In this document: piece after piece, positions 6,193 through 13,928 of the stretch
Layout of the letters: the number at the start of each line of letters is the position of its first letter
How positions within the stretch are numbered: position 1 is the stretch's first letter
From: an uncultured Butyrivibrio sp.
GTDB lineage: Bacteria; Bacillota; Clostridia; Lachnospirales; Lachnospiraceae
NCBI GenBank assembly: GCA_947169985.1
Contig: CAMVRW010000032.1
Coordinates: 1 to 13,998 of the forward strand
Direction: 5' to 3'
Length of the DNA stretch: 13,998 bases
Program-made: the position numbers and the translations under genes
The notes under the pieces: generated by a model
What the model was told of the DNA's origin: nothing
Databases searched by the model: none
Seen by the model: only the letters and a program-made list of their open reading frames with translations

Positions 6193-7044
6193 TCAGGTCT
6201 CTTCTCTGGAGCCTGTATAAACCGGGATTCCAAAGCCACTTGGAAGGAGCTTCTCACCAAGAGCCAGGGATGCATAATCATGACGGTCAATGATTATCTC
6301 AGTCTCAGGTTCATAACACTCATACGCACTTTCCAGTGATTGTTTTATCATCTGAGGAAGAAGCCTGACGCTCTCTTTACCGGAGGCAAACATTAAAACC
6401 AGCTCCAGCTTCTCGGATGGAGTCTTATGAAGAAGCAAAAGACCTGTTATCTGCCCGTCTATTTCAGCATAGCAGGACACATCATTTTCAAAATAAAGCC
6501 TTGGAAGATACGCCAGATCTTCACAGGTTCCATAGTGACCCTGTACCAGTGTCTTACTGATAGCTGTGGAAAAGGCTCTCTGAGTGGCAGACCTTAGGGG
6601 CATTATGGCTTCTGAAATAGTAATCCTGTTAAAAGCACTGATTTTAGCCATCTCAGAAAGTCTTGCCGTTATCTTATCTCCTTCCATAAGCTCTACAGTA
6701 AAGCCCTTATCTTTAAGCATCATCTTAAGGTCTTTACTGGTCTTAGCAGGAAGAACAAAGCTTGATTTCACGATTCCCTCAAGCTTTATAGCTTTGCCAT
6801 AGGCTTCAAACAGGTCCATAAAGGACTGCTCATCATCGGCCTTAAGCCAAACTATTTTACTTTCCTTGTCAGAATCATTTAACATGTTCTTATATTCCCA
6901 GACTATTCCGGCCTTTGAAACATTCTGGTCATCTGAAATAATAAGACCGCTATAGAAGGTTCTACCGATATTCTCGGCAATGTCTTCTGTCAGGTAATCC
7001 GCAAACTGCTCAATATTTTCTTCCGTCAGCTCTACAACGCCCAT
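6193..7044 (-). CDS. Conserved protein, probable tandem GNAT-like fold, function unknown
   Basis: I do not recognise this 283-residue protein by name. It has no signal peptide or membrane segment. It looks bipartite. The N-terminal half (1-140) carries GLIISDDQNVSKAGIVWEYK and FSM-like helices around 75-87. The C-terminal half (about 150-280) has strand-like CYAEIDGQITGLLLLHK (191-207), helix LLPQMIKQSLESAYE (228-242), strand TEIIIDRHD (248-256) and SLALGEKLLPSGFG (259-272). That order and the final GEKLLPSGFG, resembling the helix and strand ending in yEklGF of acetyltransferases, suggest the GNAT fold. No clear acetyl-CoA pyrophosphate loop (Q/RxxGxG/A) is seen, so activity is uncertain. 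The ATG at 7044 is preceded by AGGAGG. The gene stands alone between the flagellar terminator and the tad operon, with its own promoter candidate and terminator. The gene itself is certain; the fold is an inference. Confidence 0.5.
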   Translation of the reverse strand: MGVVELTEENIEQFADYLTEDIAENIGRTFYSGLIISDDQNVSKAGIVWEYKNMLNDSDKESKIVWLKADDEQSFMDLFEAYGKAIKLEGIVKSSFVLPAKTSKDLKMMLKDKGFTVELMEGDKITARLSEMAKISAFNRITISEAIMPLRSATQRAFSTAISKTLVQGHYGTCEDLAYLPRLYFENDVSCYAEIDGQITGLLLLHKTPSEKLELVLMFASGKESVRLLPQMIKQSLESAYECYEPETEIIIDRHDYASLALGEKLLPSGFGIPVYTGSREET

Positions 7045-7070
7045 TATATCCTCCTATGAGCTCATCACCC

Positions 7071-7098
7071 GTGTATAAGTCGTCTTCCGACTTTACAC
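7071..7098 (-). promoter_or_regulatory. Hairpin in the 5' leader of the GNAT-like gene
   Basis: AAGTCG (7077-7082) pairs with CGACTT (7088-7093) around a five-base loop, and after a one-base bulge GTGTA (7071-7075) pairs with TACAC (7094-7098). It sits directly after the TATAAT box, so it would form at or near the mRNA 5' end. A separate palindrome, ATGAGCTCAT (7056-7065), adjoins the ribosome site. Role unknown; mRNA stabilisation is one possibility. Confidence 0.4.
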
Positions 7099-7101
7099 CT
7101 G

Positions 7102-7130
7102 ATTATATAATACATTAAAGCGTTTAAATT
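7102..7130 (-). promoter_or_regulatory. Candidate sigma-A promoter of the GNAT-like gene
   Basis: A perfect TATAAT (7107-7102 on the minus strand) is preceded at 17 bases by AATTTA, a poor -35 box. The position, between the flagellar terminator and the gene, is right. The start point would lie near 7095. Confidence 0.4.
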
Positions 7131-7154
7131 TGTCCTCAATTTAATAAATACTTA

Positions 7155-7193
7155 ATAAAAAAGATGGGACTATCACTTGGATAATCCCATCTT
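7155..7193 (-). terminator. Rho-independent terminator of the flagellar operon
   Basis: AAGATGGGA (7161-7169) pairs with TCCCATCTT (7185-7193); after one mismatch TATC pairs with GATA around the loop ACTTG. On the minus strand the stem runs directly into TTTTTTATT. It lies about 20 bases after the fliS stop codon and separates the flagellar unit from the next gene. Confidence 0.9.
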
Positions 7194-7215
7194 GAATGCT
7201 TTATCTTATGAATTT

Positions 7216-7692
7216 TTATGCCATCAGCCCCCGGTTCATGGATACGGCTCTGATATCCTCATTAAGACTGTACTTTCCGTAGGTAAGTCCCGCATAAACC
7301 TGCTGGGTGTTACCCATAAGCTGCTGACTGTTATCAAACTTTTCCAATTCACGATATGCCTCATGTAGGCTTCTAAAATTCTTTAGTACTCTCCAGATGC
7401 GATGGATACTGTAGGTTGCTCCGGCAGCAATAAGCTCCTTTTTGGAGAAAATGTATATCTGATGGAGGTTTCTAGCAAGCTCGTACTCAAGGTTAAGGGA
7501 TCTTATGAGCTCATCAATACAGTTCTGGGCATTTGAAAGACTCCTTGATGCTGCATCTTTTTTTCCGATGCCTATTTCATCAATTGCTTCCTCCAGATAA
7601 TCCATCACCATCTCATAGATAATAGTTATCATCTGGGTTTTGTTTGCCTGGGATATCTTAAGGGTGAATTCCTGTTTCTTTTCCAAAGTCAT
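7216..7692 (-). CDS. fliS: Flagellar export chaperone FliS
   Basis: This 158-residue, largely helical protein fits FliS, the cytoplasmic chaperone that binds the C-terminal helix of newly made flagellin and keeps it unpolymerised until export. Characteristic features are MITIIYEMVMDYLEEAIDEI (about 21-40) in place of the usual LYDGAI helix, SLSNAQNCIDELIRSLNLE (51-69, the AQ.II.EL.SL signature), and ARNLHQIYIFSKKELIAA (73-90). The tail after residue 125, with MGNTQQVYAGLTYGK, is longer than in short FliS proteins (about 125-135) and may be lineage-specific. It lies 23 bases downstream of flagellin and directly before a strong terminator, so chaperone and cargo are co-transcribed. The ribosome site (GAGGG) is weaker than its neighbours'. 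The sequence is divergent, so the call rests on pattern plus position. Confidence 0.86.
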   Translation of the reverse strand: MTLEKKQEFTLKISQANKTQMITIIYEMVMDYLEEAIDEIGIGKKDAASRSLSNAQNCIDELIRSLNLEYELARNLHQIYIFSKKELIAAGATYSIHRIWRVLKNFRSLHEAYRELEKFDNSQQLMGNTQQVYAGLTYGKYSLNEDIRAVSMNRGLMA

Positions 7693-7715
7693 AGTCTGCC
7701 CTCTTTTCTACATAA

Positions 7716-8900
7716 TTACTGAAGAAGCTGAAGTACCTGGGATGGTCTTTCATTTGCCTGGGCCATCATGGAGATTCCCGCCTGTGAAAGAACCTGCTGG
7801 GTTGAATAGGTGGTCATTTCCTCCGCCATATCAACGTCCATGATTCGTGAATATGCAGCTGTCATATTCTCTACTGTGATATCCAGTGAACTTACTGTAT
7901 GCTCCAACCTGTTCTGATAAGCACCAAGCCTCGCCCTGATACTGCTTATTTCAGTAATGGCATTTTTAATGCTCTCGATTCCTTCTAATGCTCCCACTTC
8001 ATTTGAAAAATCAAGGTTGTAAAGCCCAAGGGTTGTAAGGGAAACCTTCTGGATCCTGATATCCATGACCTGTCCCTCATTTGCTCCAACCTGCATAGTC
8101 ATAGCTCCGTTACCTGTCAGTTCCAGGTTAAGTGTCCCGTTGAAATTTTCGTCAATCTGGATCTGGATCTTTTTTCCCGTGCTATCCGTCAGTGTGAGAA
8201 CATCCTCGTTAACAGTAGCCTGAAGTCCATTATTCATATAGTCTTCCGGTCCATTGTCAGTCATCTTTTTGACTGATATGTTAGCTTCACTTCCGTTCTC
8301 AAAAATGATTGCCTTCTTAGGCACCCCTGTTGAACCGGTGGAAGGAACAAAGCTTACATCTATTCCTGTTATCTGGAATGTTCCGGCGTCAACAACGTCT
8401 GAGTATGATACAACCTTTATATTTGGATTTGTCACTGCGGTGGCAGGATCATTTCCAACTGTAGCATATCCCCTAAGGTCAAAGGAACCGTCAAGGATGC
8501 TCTGTCCGTTAAACTGAGTGGTCTTAGCCATTCTCTCTATCTCTTCCTTAAGAAGATCGATTTCATCCTGGATTGCTTCTCTGTCATCATCAGTCAGGGT
8601 TCCGTTGCTGGCCTTGATAGCCAGCTCATTCATTCTCTGTAGAACTTCATGGATCTCAGACAGACTTCCGTCTGCCACCTGAACAATTGAGATCGCATCA
8701 TTGGAGGTGTCGTTTGCAACACCCAGTCCTTCTATCTGTGAATTCATTCTTCTGGACATCGCAAGGCCGGAGGGGTTATCCTTGGCATTTGCGATCTTGA
8801 GACCACTTGATAATCTTTCAAGGGAATCCGAAAGAAGAGAGTCGTTTCTCTGGAGTGCGTTATTTGCTATCATCGCAGAAACATTATAATTTACTTTCAT
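7716..8900 (-). CDS. fliC: Flagellin
   Basis: This 394-residue protein is the filament subunit exported through the flagellar type III apparatus and polymerised outside the cell. The conserved N-terminal D0/D1 region (1-140) includes NNALQRNDSLLSDSLERLSS, GLKIANAKDNPSGLAMS and LQRMNELAIKASNGT. A variable surface domain spans about 141-270. The conserved C-terminal region (271-394) includes ARLGAYQNRLEHTVSSLD, ENMTAAYSRIMDVDMAEEM and the ending QANERPSQVLQLLQ. Overall length is mid-range. LQRM at 87-90 aligns with the part of D1 recognised by mammalian TLR5 in other flagellins. The ATG is preceded by GAGG at five bases spacing. It starts 27 bases after the upstream large protein gene and 23 bases before fliS; I see no separate sigma-28 promoter in the short upstream gap. 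Confidence 0.97.
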   Translation of the reverse strand: MKVNYNVSAMIANNALQRNDSLLSDSLERLSSGLKIANAKDNPSGLAMSRRMNSQIEGLGVANDTSNDAISIVQVADGSLSEIHEVLQRMNELAIKASNGTLTDDDREAIQDEIDLLKEEIERMAKTTQFNGQSILDGSFDLRGYATVGNDPATAVTNPNIKVVSYSDVVDAGTFQITGIDVSFVPSTGSTGVPKKAIIFENGSEANISVKKMTDNGPEDYMNNGLQATVNEDVLTLTDSTGKKIQIQIDENFNGTLNLELTGNGAMTMQVGANEGQVMDIRIQKVSLTTLGLYNLDFSNEVGALEGIESIKNAITEISSIRARLGAYQNRLEHTVSSLDITVENMTAAYSRIMDVDMAEEMTTYSTQQVLSQAGISMMAQANERPSQVLQLLQ

Positions 8901-8927
8901 GCCTACCTCATTTCTTTTGCTGGTTAT

Positions 8928-11870
8928 TTACAGTGCTTCAATAAAAGCCTTCGCCATTGTAAGTAGTGTTTTTGTCTCAGTCTTCTCTGGTTTTAGGCCA
9001 TCCGTGGCCCTAGCACTAACCATGCCCGAAGATAGGCTATTTTGTGTGTGATAGAGGATAGCTATGTTTTCCCGGTCTATACCGATGCCCTCTATTCTCT
9101 CTGATATTTTCTCACACAGTCTGGTTCTTACATTCTCCAGATATTCAGACTCTTCCTGATTGCTTCCATTGGTGGTGGTAAGCATCCCTCGAAGCGTGTC
9201 ACCATCTTTATATAAGCTAAGGGTGACCAGTCCGTACTCATAAGTCTGAACACTGGCATCCATCCTTGAATTTGCATTTTTTTCGCTCTTGAGCGTCACA
9301 TGCATTGAGAGCTGTTGCCCTTCTATCTCCACCGGCACTTCAAAGCTTCCACTCTCTGCACTTCTGCCCATGACAGATATCTGTTTTTGCAAAAGAGATA
9401 TGGCTCTGACGTCGATGTAAGTATCATTTTCAGTCATTAGCTCTTCAGATAATTTATCGGAAATATCTTCCAAAATCTTAAGGTAGTTTTCTTCATAATC
9501 ATCTTCATCAAGCTTTTCTGTTAAAAGAGCTGTTTCCTTAATATCCTTTGTCCTGTTCCAGATATTTCCTTCTCTTCTATCCCTTCTTTCGGAGATCATA
9601 GCCTCAAGATTATTGAAGGTAACAGCCACATCTACGCTTCTTAATTCCTCAGCTGCAGGCTCTGCTGCCTTAAGAGATGCTATCTGTCTGATCTGTTTTA
9701 TCTGCTCCTGAACATAGTCTCTCTCAAGCTGCTGGTCTTTTTCTGCTTTCTGCAGATCATCTGCCAGCTGAGGTAAAAGAGTACCCTCAGTAGGAGCTGC
9801 TTCAACAAGCTTCTCAGGCTCCAAATTCTCATAAACAATCTCAGCCTTTGCTTTGTAGTATCTGAAGGAAGCACTGATCTGCTCATCAATCCTTGCACTT
9901 TCTGAAGGCCTTGTGTCCACTCCTCCAAAGGTCTCATCAAGTCTTACATCAATGCCTTTCCTTGATGCCTTCTGGTTTCTGGTGGCATTAAGAAGATTTC
10001 CTATGGTCATTTCCTGATCCGTCTTTAAGATAGATCCTATGGCCTGATAATCTGTTTCCTTTAAGGTGTGGAACAGTCTGTATATTCCAATAAAAGAGGT
10101 TTTCTCCTCCTGGGTGATCTCTCCCTTACGCTCCAGCTTAAAAAGAAATCTTGAATACTTCTCCTGATCCTTACTCTGCTGCTTATCTTTGTCGGAGTCA
10201 TGATCCAGGTTTTCAGAGAGCTCTTCGATTGTCATGGCAAGAGGATTCTTTCCCTGACGGATAAGGTCAAGGACTGCTCCGGGCTTAAGTCTTTCCACCG
10301 TTGACTGTAATTTAGCATCCCAGGCTCTTACCTTCTCAAAGTTTTCCTCATTAACCTCCATTCTGTTATAGCCCAGGATCCTGATTGCCCTTCTGTTCTC
10401 CTCAGTGATTTCCTTATTAAGATCCTCAAGGATCTCATCCACGTTCCTGAAGGCCTTCTTTATGCTGTCCCCAAGATCTGCCCTTGGAGAAGTCATAAGT
10501 TTTTCGTACCCTTCACCGGCCTGTTTGAATCTGGCTGTCAGTTTTTCTGAGGTTTCGCTTATCTTGTAAAGGCTCGCACTGTCAAGAGAATCTGCCATCT
10601 GCCCCACAACATCAACGGGGCCTGTAGCTATGAAGCTCACCCTGGTCATGGTAAGTCTCATGGCATACTCAGCTCCTGCAGTAGGGATCTGTGTTATCTC
10701 ATCAACAACTCCACCTGCCGCCTCGTCACTTATTGTAGAAAGAGCATTCTTAAGCCCCTCAATGAGGTCTTCTATTGGAGCTGTATCGATGGAAAAGCCG
10801 CTGTTTATTAGCTGAAGATTCGCCTTAACTGTCATCTGAAGCCGAACCTCTTCCAGCTGCAATCTGGCTTCAATGTTCTTATGCTTATTGGAAGTGGTAT
10901 CAATTAAATTGCCGTCCACGGCTCTTTTCCCATCTGCTATGGCTGCTGTTGTGGCGTCGATAAGAGTCTCTTGCCTTGCAGGAAGCTCTATTGACTTAAG
11001 CTTATTTACATTTACCAGCTTATCAGGCGTAAGAGGGATTCCCTGCTCCACCATCCACCTGGCATTTTCTTTTACAGTTTCATCTGTAGTTCCAAGTCCC
11101 GCTTCTTCAATTACCTTCTCAATCTGAGGAGACAGCTGCTCCCAGTCGTAGCTGTCTGCCTTCTGAGCATAGTATCCCCCTGCTTCCTGGGCATAATAGC
11201 CCCTTCCGGATGCATTCTGCCCATTTGTGCTGTGGGCTGCAAGATAGATGTTTCCTATGGTAGGCTCTAAGTCATTTTGTACCATAAACTTAACAGCGCC
11301 ATCCTCCAGGTCCTGAATATCTTCGACCTGCTCTACCGCAGCCTTTGCAGACTTTACGTTTTCAGTTGTAAGGGGAATGTCATTTTCCTTAAAGCTCTTT
11401 TGAAGAGCGTTTGCAAAAGAGTCGCTTCCGGTGATCTTCCTTAGCTTATCAAGGCTTAAATCGTCATTAAATCCGGTTATCTCAACTCCCGCTTCAAGAA
11501 GAACACTCTTGATCTTATCAACAATACTCACCGTCTCTTCGCAGTTCATATTTTTGATATCAAATCCATCCTCAAGGGCCTTGGCATAGTCCTCCCCAGA
11601 CATGGTATTTGATAAAAGAGCCATGAAATTGTGCTGCAGATTTACATCCTTGCCTTCTGCCATTGCAGCAATATCATCTTTATTTCTTGTATGCTCCCCA
11701 TATGCATTGTCCGTAAATCCGCTTCCGTCCAGAGACATTGCAAAAGAGGGCTTTTCTATCTGATCTTTTTTTGAGGGCCCTGACACTATCCTTCCTTCTG
11801 CCTCCATGCCTGAAAGAATTGAATCCTGGCTGGTCTTATGACCGGTAATCGTCTGAAAGCTAATGTTCAT
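8928..11870 (-). CDS. Very large flagellar-operon protein, DUF6240-like with FliK-like C-terminal domain
   Basis: Numbered from the ATG at 11870 this is 980 residues. That start has GAGG six bases upstream; an ATG 12 bases earlier (11882) has none. There is no signal peptide or membrane helix. The N-terminal part (about 85-380) is helical and repeats a short motif in related forms: NDIPLTTENV (164-173), NDLEPTIGNI (199-208), GIPLTPDKLV (277-286). I associate this with the Lachnospiraceae family DUF6240. The middle is long, charged and helical. Residues about 842-941, with FEVPVEIEGQQLSMHVTL, YEYGLVTLSLYKDGDTL and later RIEGIGIDRENIAILYH, resemble the C-terminal domain of the hook-length protein FliK. 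It is first in the flagellin/fliS operon, so an exported or hook/filament-related role is likely. The family name is from memory and the function is unproven. Confidence 0.6.
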   Translation of the reverse strand: MNISFQTITGHKTSQDSILSGMEAEGRIVSGPSKKDQIEKPSFAMSLDGSGFTDNAYGEHTRNKDDIAAMAEGKDVNLQHNFMALLSNTMSGEDYAKALEDGFDIKNMNCEETVSIVDKIKSVLLEAGVEITGFNDDLSLDKLRKITGSDSFANALQKSFKENDIPLTTENVKSAKAAVEQVEDIQDLEDGAVKFMVQNDLEPTIGNIYLAAHSTNGQNASGRGYYAQEAGGYYAQKADSYDWEQLSPQIEKVIEEAGLGTTDETVKENARWMVEQGIPLTPDKLVNVNKLKSIELPARQETLIDATTAAIADGKRAVDGNLIDTTSNKHKNIEARLQLEEVRLQMTVKANLQLINSGFSIDTAPIEDLIEGLKNALSTISDEAAGGVVDEITQIPTAGAEYAMRLTMTRVSFIATGPVDVVGQMADSLDSASLYKISETSEKLTARFKQAGEGYEKLMTSPRADLGDSIKKAFRNVDEILEDLNKEITEENRRAIRILGYNRMEVNEENFEKVRAWDAKLQSTVERLKPGAVLDLIRQGKNPLAMTIEELSENLDHDSDKDKQQSKDQEKYSRFLFKLERKGEITQEEKTSFIGIYRLFHTLKETDYQAIGSILKTDQEMTIGNLLNATRNQKASRKGIDVRLDETFGGVDTRPSESARIDEQISASFRYYKAKAEIVYENLEPEKLVEAAPTEGTLLPQLADDLQKAEKDQQLERDYVQEQIKQIRQIASLKAAEPAAEELRSVDVAVTFNNLEAMISERRDRREGNIWNRTKDIKETALLTEKLDEDDYEENYLKILEDISDKLSEELMTENDTYIDVRAISLLQKQISVMGRSAESGSFEVPVEIEGQQLSMHVTLKSEKNANSRMDASVQTYEYGLVTLSLYKDGDTLRGMLTTTNGSNQEESEYLENVRTRLCEKISERIEGIGIDRENIAILYHTQNSLSSGMVSARATDGLKPEKTETKTLLTMAKAFIEAL
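11151..11208 (-). repeat. Short in-frame repeat encoding GYYAQ twice
   Basis: Within the large flagellar-operon protein, two copies of GYYAQ(E/K)A occur eight residues apart (Tyr-Tyr at about 225 and 233), in a Gly/Ser-rich linker between two helical regions. Only two copies are present, so this is a small tandem duplication rather than an array. Coordinates are approximate. Confidence 0.5.
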
Positions 11871-11902
11871 TCTGCGCCTCATTTATCTGATTTAATGCAA
11901 CT

Positions 11903-11935
11903 AAAAAAGGTGATGAACTTATTGTTCATCACCTT
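11903..11935 (-). terminator. Rho-independent terminator of glgB
   Basis: AAGGTGATGAAC (11907-11918) pairs perfectly with GTTCATCACCTT (11924-11935), a 12-bp stem with a five-base loop. On the minus strand it is followed by TTTTTT. It lies 11 bases after the glgB stop codon and only about 33 bases before the next start codon. The plus-strand side lacks a T-run, so it works in the glgB direction. Confidence 0.92.
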
Positions 11936-11937
11936 CT

Positions 11938-11965
11938 ATTTCGGCTTATGCTTTCTTTTTCTTTA
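11938..11965 (-). promoter_or_regulatory. Sigma-28 (FliA/SigD)-like promoter overlapping the end of glgB
   Basis: On the minus strand TAAA (11965-11962) is followed after 16 bases by GCCGAAAT (11945-11938), seven of eight matches to the SigD -10 box GCCGATAT; usual spacing is about 15. It is correctly oriented for the flagellar operon. The -35 box lies in the Lys-rich last codons of glgB and the glgB TAA ends exactly where the -10 box begins. The start point would fall at about 11929-11932, inside the glgB terminator stem. Confidence 0.6.
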
Positions 11966-13928
11966 GACCGGTTTTCTTTGGTGCTTCTTTCTTCACAGTC
12001 TCTTTTTTAGGACTATCTTTCTTTGGTGTCTGGAAGACAAATACTTCTGCGCCATAAGGTGGAAGGTCAAAGGTTATGCTGTAATCTTTGTAGTCACAAA
12101 GCCCCTTTTCAGCCTTGATCTTTTCAGGGATGTTGCTTCCATTTCCGCCAAAGCTCTGATCAGCGCTATCCAGAATATGAGTGTAGGTTCCGTCAAATGG
12201 AACACCTACCTTAAAGCCCTTTCTCTCCATTGGTGTCATGTTAAGTACGAAGAGAATGTTATCTTTTCCATTGGCAGCCCTTCTGTAGAAGCTGTAAGTG
12301 CTGCGCTCCTTGTCGTCGGCGTTGATCCACTCAAATCCGCCCCAGTCATTATCCACTTCATAAAGAGCCGGGTACTTTCTGTAGAGCTCAAGAAGCTTTC
12401 CAACATAGTCCTTCATTCCCTTGTTGAGATCGTTCTCTAAAAGGAACCAGTCCAGCTCTCTCTTCTCGCTCCACTCTCTCTCCTGTCCAAAGTCCTGTCC
12501 CATAAACAGGAGCTTCTTTCCGGAGTGACCAAACATATATGTATAGCCAACCCTGAGGTTTGCATACTTATCTACCTTATATCCTGGCATCTTCTCCACC
12601 ATTGAGCACTTAAGATGCACAACTTCATCGTGGGAAAGAGGAAGGATATAGTTCTCTGCGCTGTTATAGCTCATGGCAAAGGTCATCATGTAGTGAGCTC
12701 CCTGCCTGAAATATGGATCAAGCTTCATGTATTCACAGAAGTCATGCATCCATCCCATATTCCACTTAAAGGCAAAGCCAAGACCATCATCCTCCGGAGG
12801 CGCTGTAACCTTTGGCCAGGCTGTGGATTCTTCTGCGATGGTAAGAACATGTGGATATGAACCCCTTACCACACTGTTGAAGTGTTTGAAGAACTCAATT
12901 GCTTCAAGGTTTTTGTTATCTCCGTACTTATTAGCTACCCACTGACCATCCTTCTTACCGTAATCAAGATAGAGCATGGAAGCAACAGCATCTACTCTGA
13001 GACCGTCAATATGGAACTTACGGATCCAGTAAAGAGCATTGGCAATAAGGAAGTTCTTAACCTCAGGCTTTTCCAGATTAAAGATCTTTGTTCCCCAGTC
13101 AGGGTGCTCTCCCTTCCTTGGGTCCGGATGCTCATAGATACATGTTCCATCAAAGCATGAAAGGCCAAACTCATCAGGACAGAAATGGGCAGGAACCCAG
13201 TCAAGGATAACTCCTATCCCAGCCTTATGAAGCTTGTTCACAAGGTACATGAAATCTGTAGGTTCACCATATCTGGCTGTAGGAGCGTAGTATCCTGTCA
13301 CCTGATAGCCCCATGAGCCATCAAAAGGATGCTCTGCGATACCAATGAGCTCGATATGGGTATACTTCATTTCCTTAAGATACTCAACGATCCTGTCGGC
13401 AAACTGCCTGTAGGTGTAGAATCCGTCCTCAGTTCCGTCAGGATGTTTCATCCAGGAACCAATGTGGCACTCATAAATAGCGATGGGCTGACGGTTGGGG
13501 TCTTTTCCCTTTATACTGTCATACCACTTTTCATCTGACCACTTGAAGTTTGAAAGATCTGTGGTCTTAGATGCATTACCCGGACGAAGCTCTGCATAAT
13601 TTGCATAAGGATCTGCCTTGTAGAGCTTTCTACCGTCCTGTGCAGTTATAAGGTATTTGTAAAGCTCACCAATACCAACTCCCGGGATAAAAATAGTCCA
13701 GATATTGCCGGTCTTGGATCTCTTCATCTGATGGGCATTCTCATCCCATCCATTAAAATCTCCTACTACATGTACATCTGCTGCATTAGGTGCCCATACT
13801 GCAAAAAAGAATCCCTTTTTACCATTTTCTTCTGATGGATGTGCCCCTAACTTATCATAGATGTCATAGTGTGTTCCCTGACCAAATAAGTATTCGTCAT
13901 CCTCGGATATAAAAACTTTTTGACTCAT
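11946..13928 (-). CDS. glgB: 1,4-alpha-glucan branching enzyme (GlgB)
   Basis: This 660-residue cytoplasmic enzyme moves short alpha-1,4 glucan chains onto C6 positions, creating branch points in glycogen. The N-terminal CBM48-like domain (about 15-125) includes GTHYDIYDKLGAHP and VHVVGDFNGWD. The GH13 barrel (about 145-520) shows region I DWVPAHF (243-249), DGLRVDAV with nucleophile Asp313, TIAEES with acid/base Glu366, and LSHDEVVH with Asp434. A C-terminal beta domain follows (about 540-635). All catalytic residues are present. The last 26 residues, from PKKDSPKKETVKKEAPKK onward, are a repetitive Lys/Pro tail not part of the usual enzyme. The ATG at 13928 has AGGGGG five bases upstream. 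It is followed by its own terminator; no other glycogen gene is within the window. Start upstream sequence shows no convincing promoter before the window ends. Confidence 0.98.
   Translation of the reverse strand: MSQKVFISEDDEYLFGQGTHYDIYDKLGAHPSEENGKKGFFFAVWAPNAADVHVVGDFNGWDENAHQMKRSKTGNIWTIFIPGVGIGELYKYLITAQDGRKLYKADPYANYAELRPGNASKTTDLSNFKWSDEKWYDSIKGKDPNRQPIAIYECHIGSWMKHPDGTEDGFYTYRQFADRIVEYLKEMKYTHIELIGIAEHPFDGSWGYQVTGYYAPTARYGEPTDFMYLVNKLHKAGIGVILDWVPAHFCPDEFGLSCFDGTCIYEHPDPRKGEHPDWGTKIFNLEKPEVKNFLIANALYWIRKFHIDGLRVDAVASMLYLDYGKKDGQWVANKYGDNKNLEAIEFFKHFNSVVRGSYPHVLTIAEESTAWPKVTAPPEDDGLGFAFKWNMGWMHDFCEYMKLDPYFRQGAHYMMTFAMSYNSAENYILPLSHDEVVHLKCSMVEKMPGYKVDKYANLRVGYTYMFGHSGKKLLFMGQDFGQEREWSEKRELDWFLLENDLNKGMKDYVGKLLELYRKYPALYEVDNDWGGFEWINADDKERSTYSFYRRAANGKDNILFVLNMTPMERKGFKVGVPFDGTYTHILDSADQSFGGNGSNIPEKIKAEKGLCDYKDYSITFDLPPYGAEVFVFQTPKKDSPKKETVKKEAPKKTGLKKKKA

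Noticed and set aside
8901..8990. A separate sigma-28 promoter directly before flagellin
   Set aside because: TAAA tracts occur but none has a GCCGAT-like box at about 15 bases; co-transcription with the upstream gene is simpler.
11151..11208. GYYAQ duplication as a variable tandem array
   Set aside because: Only two copies with diverged codons; not an array and not evidence of a repeat system.
11871..11882. Earlier ATG for the large flagellar-operon protein (adds MRRR)
   Set aside because: No Shine-Dalgarno precedes it, whereas GAGG is six bases before the ATG at 11870.
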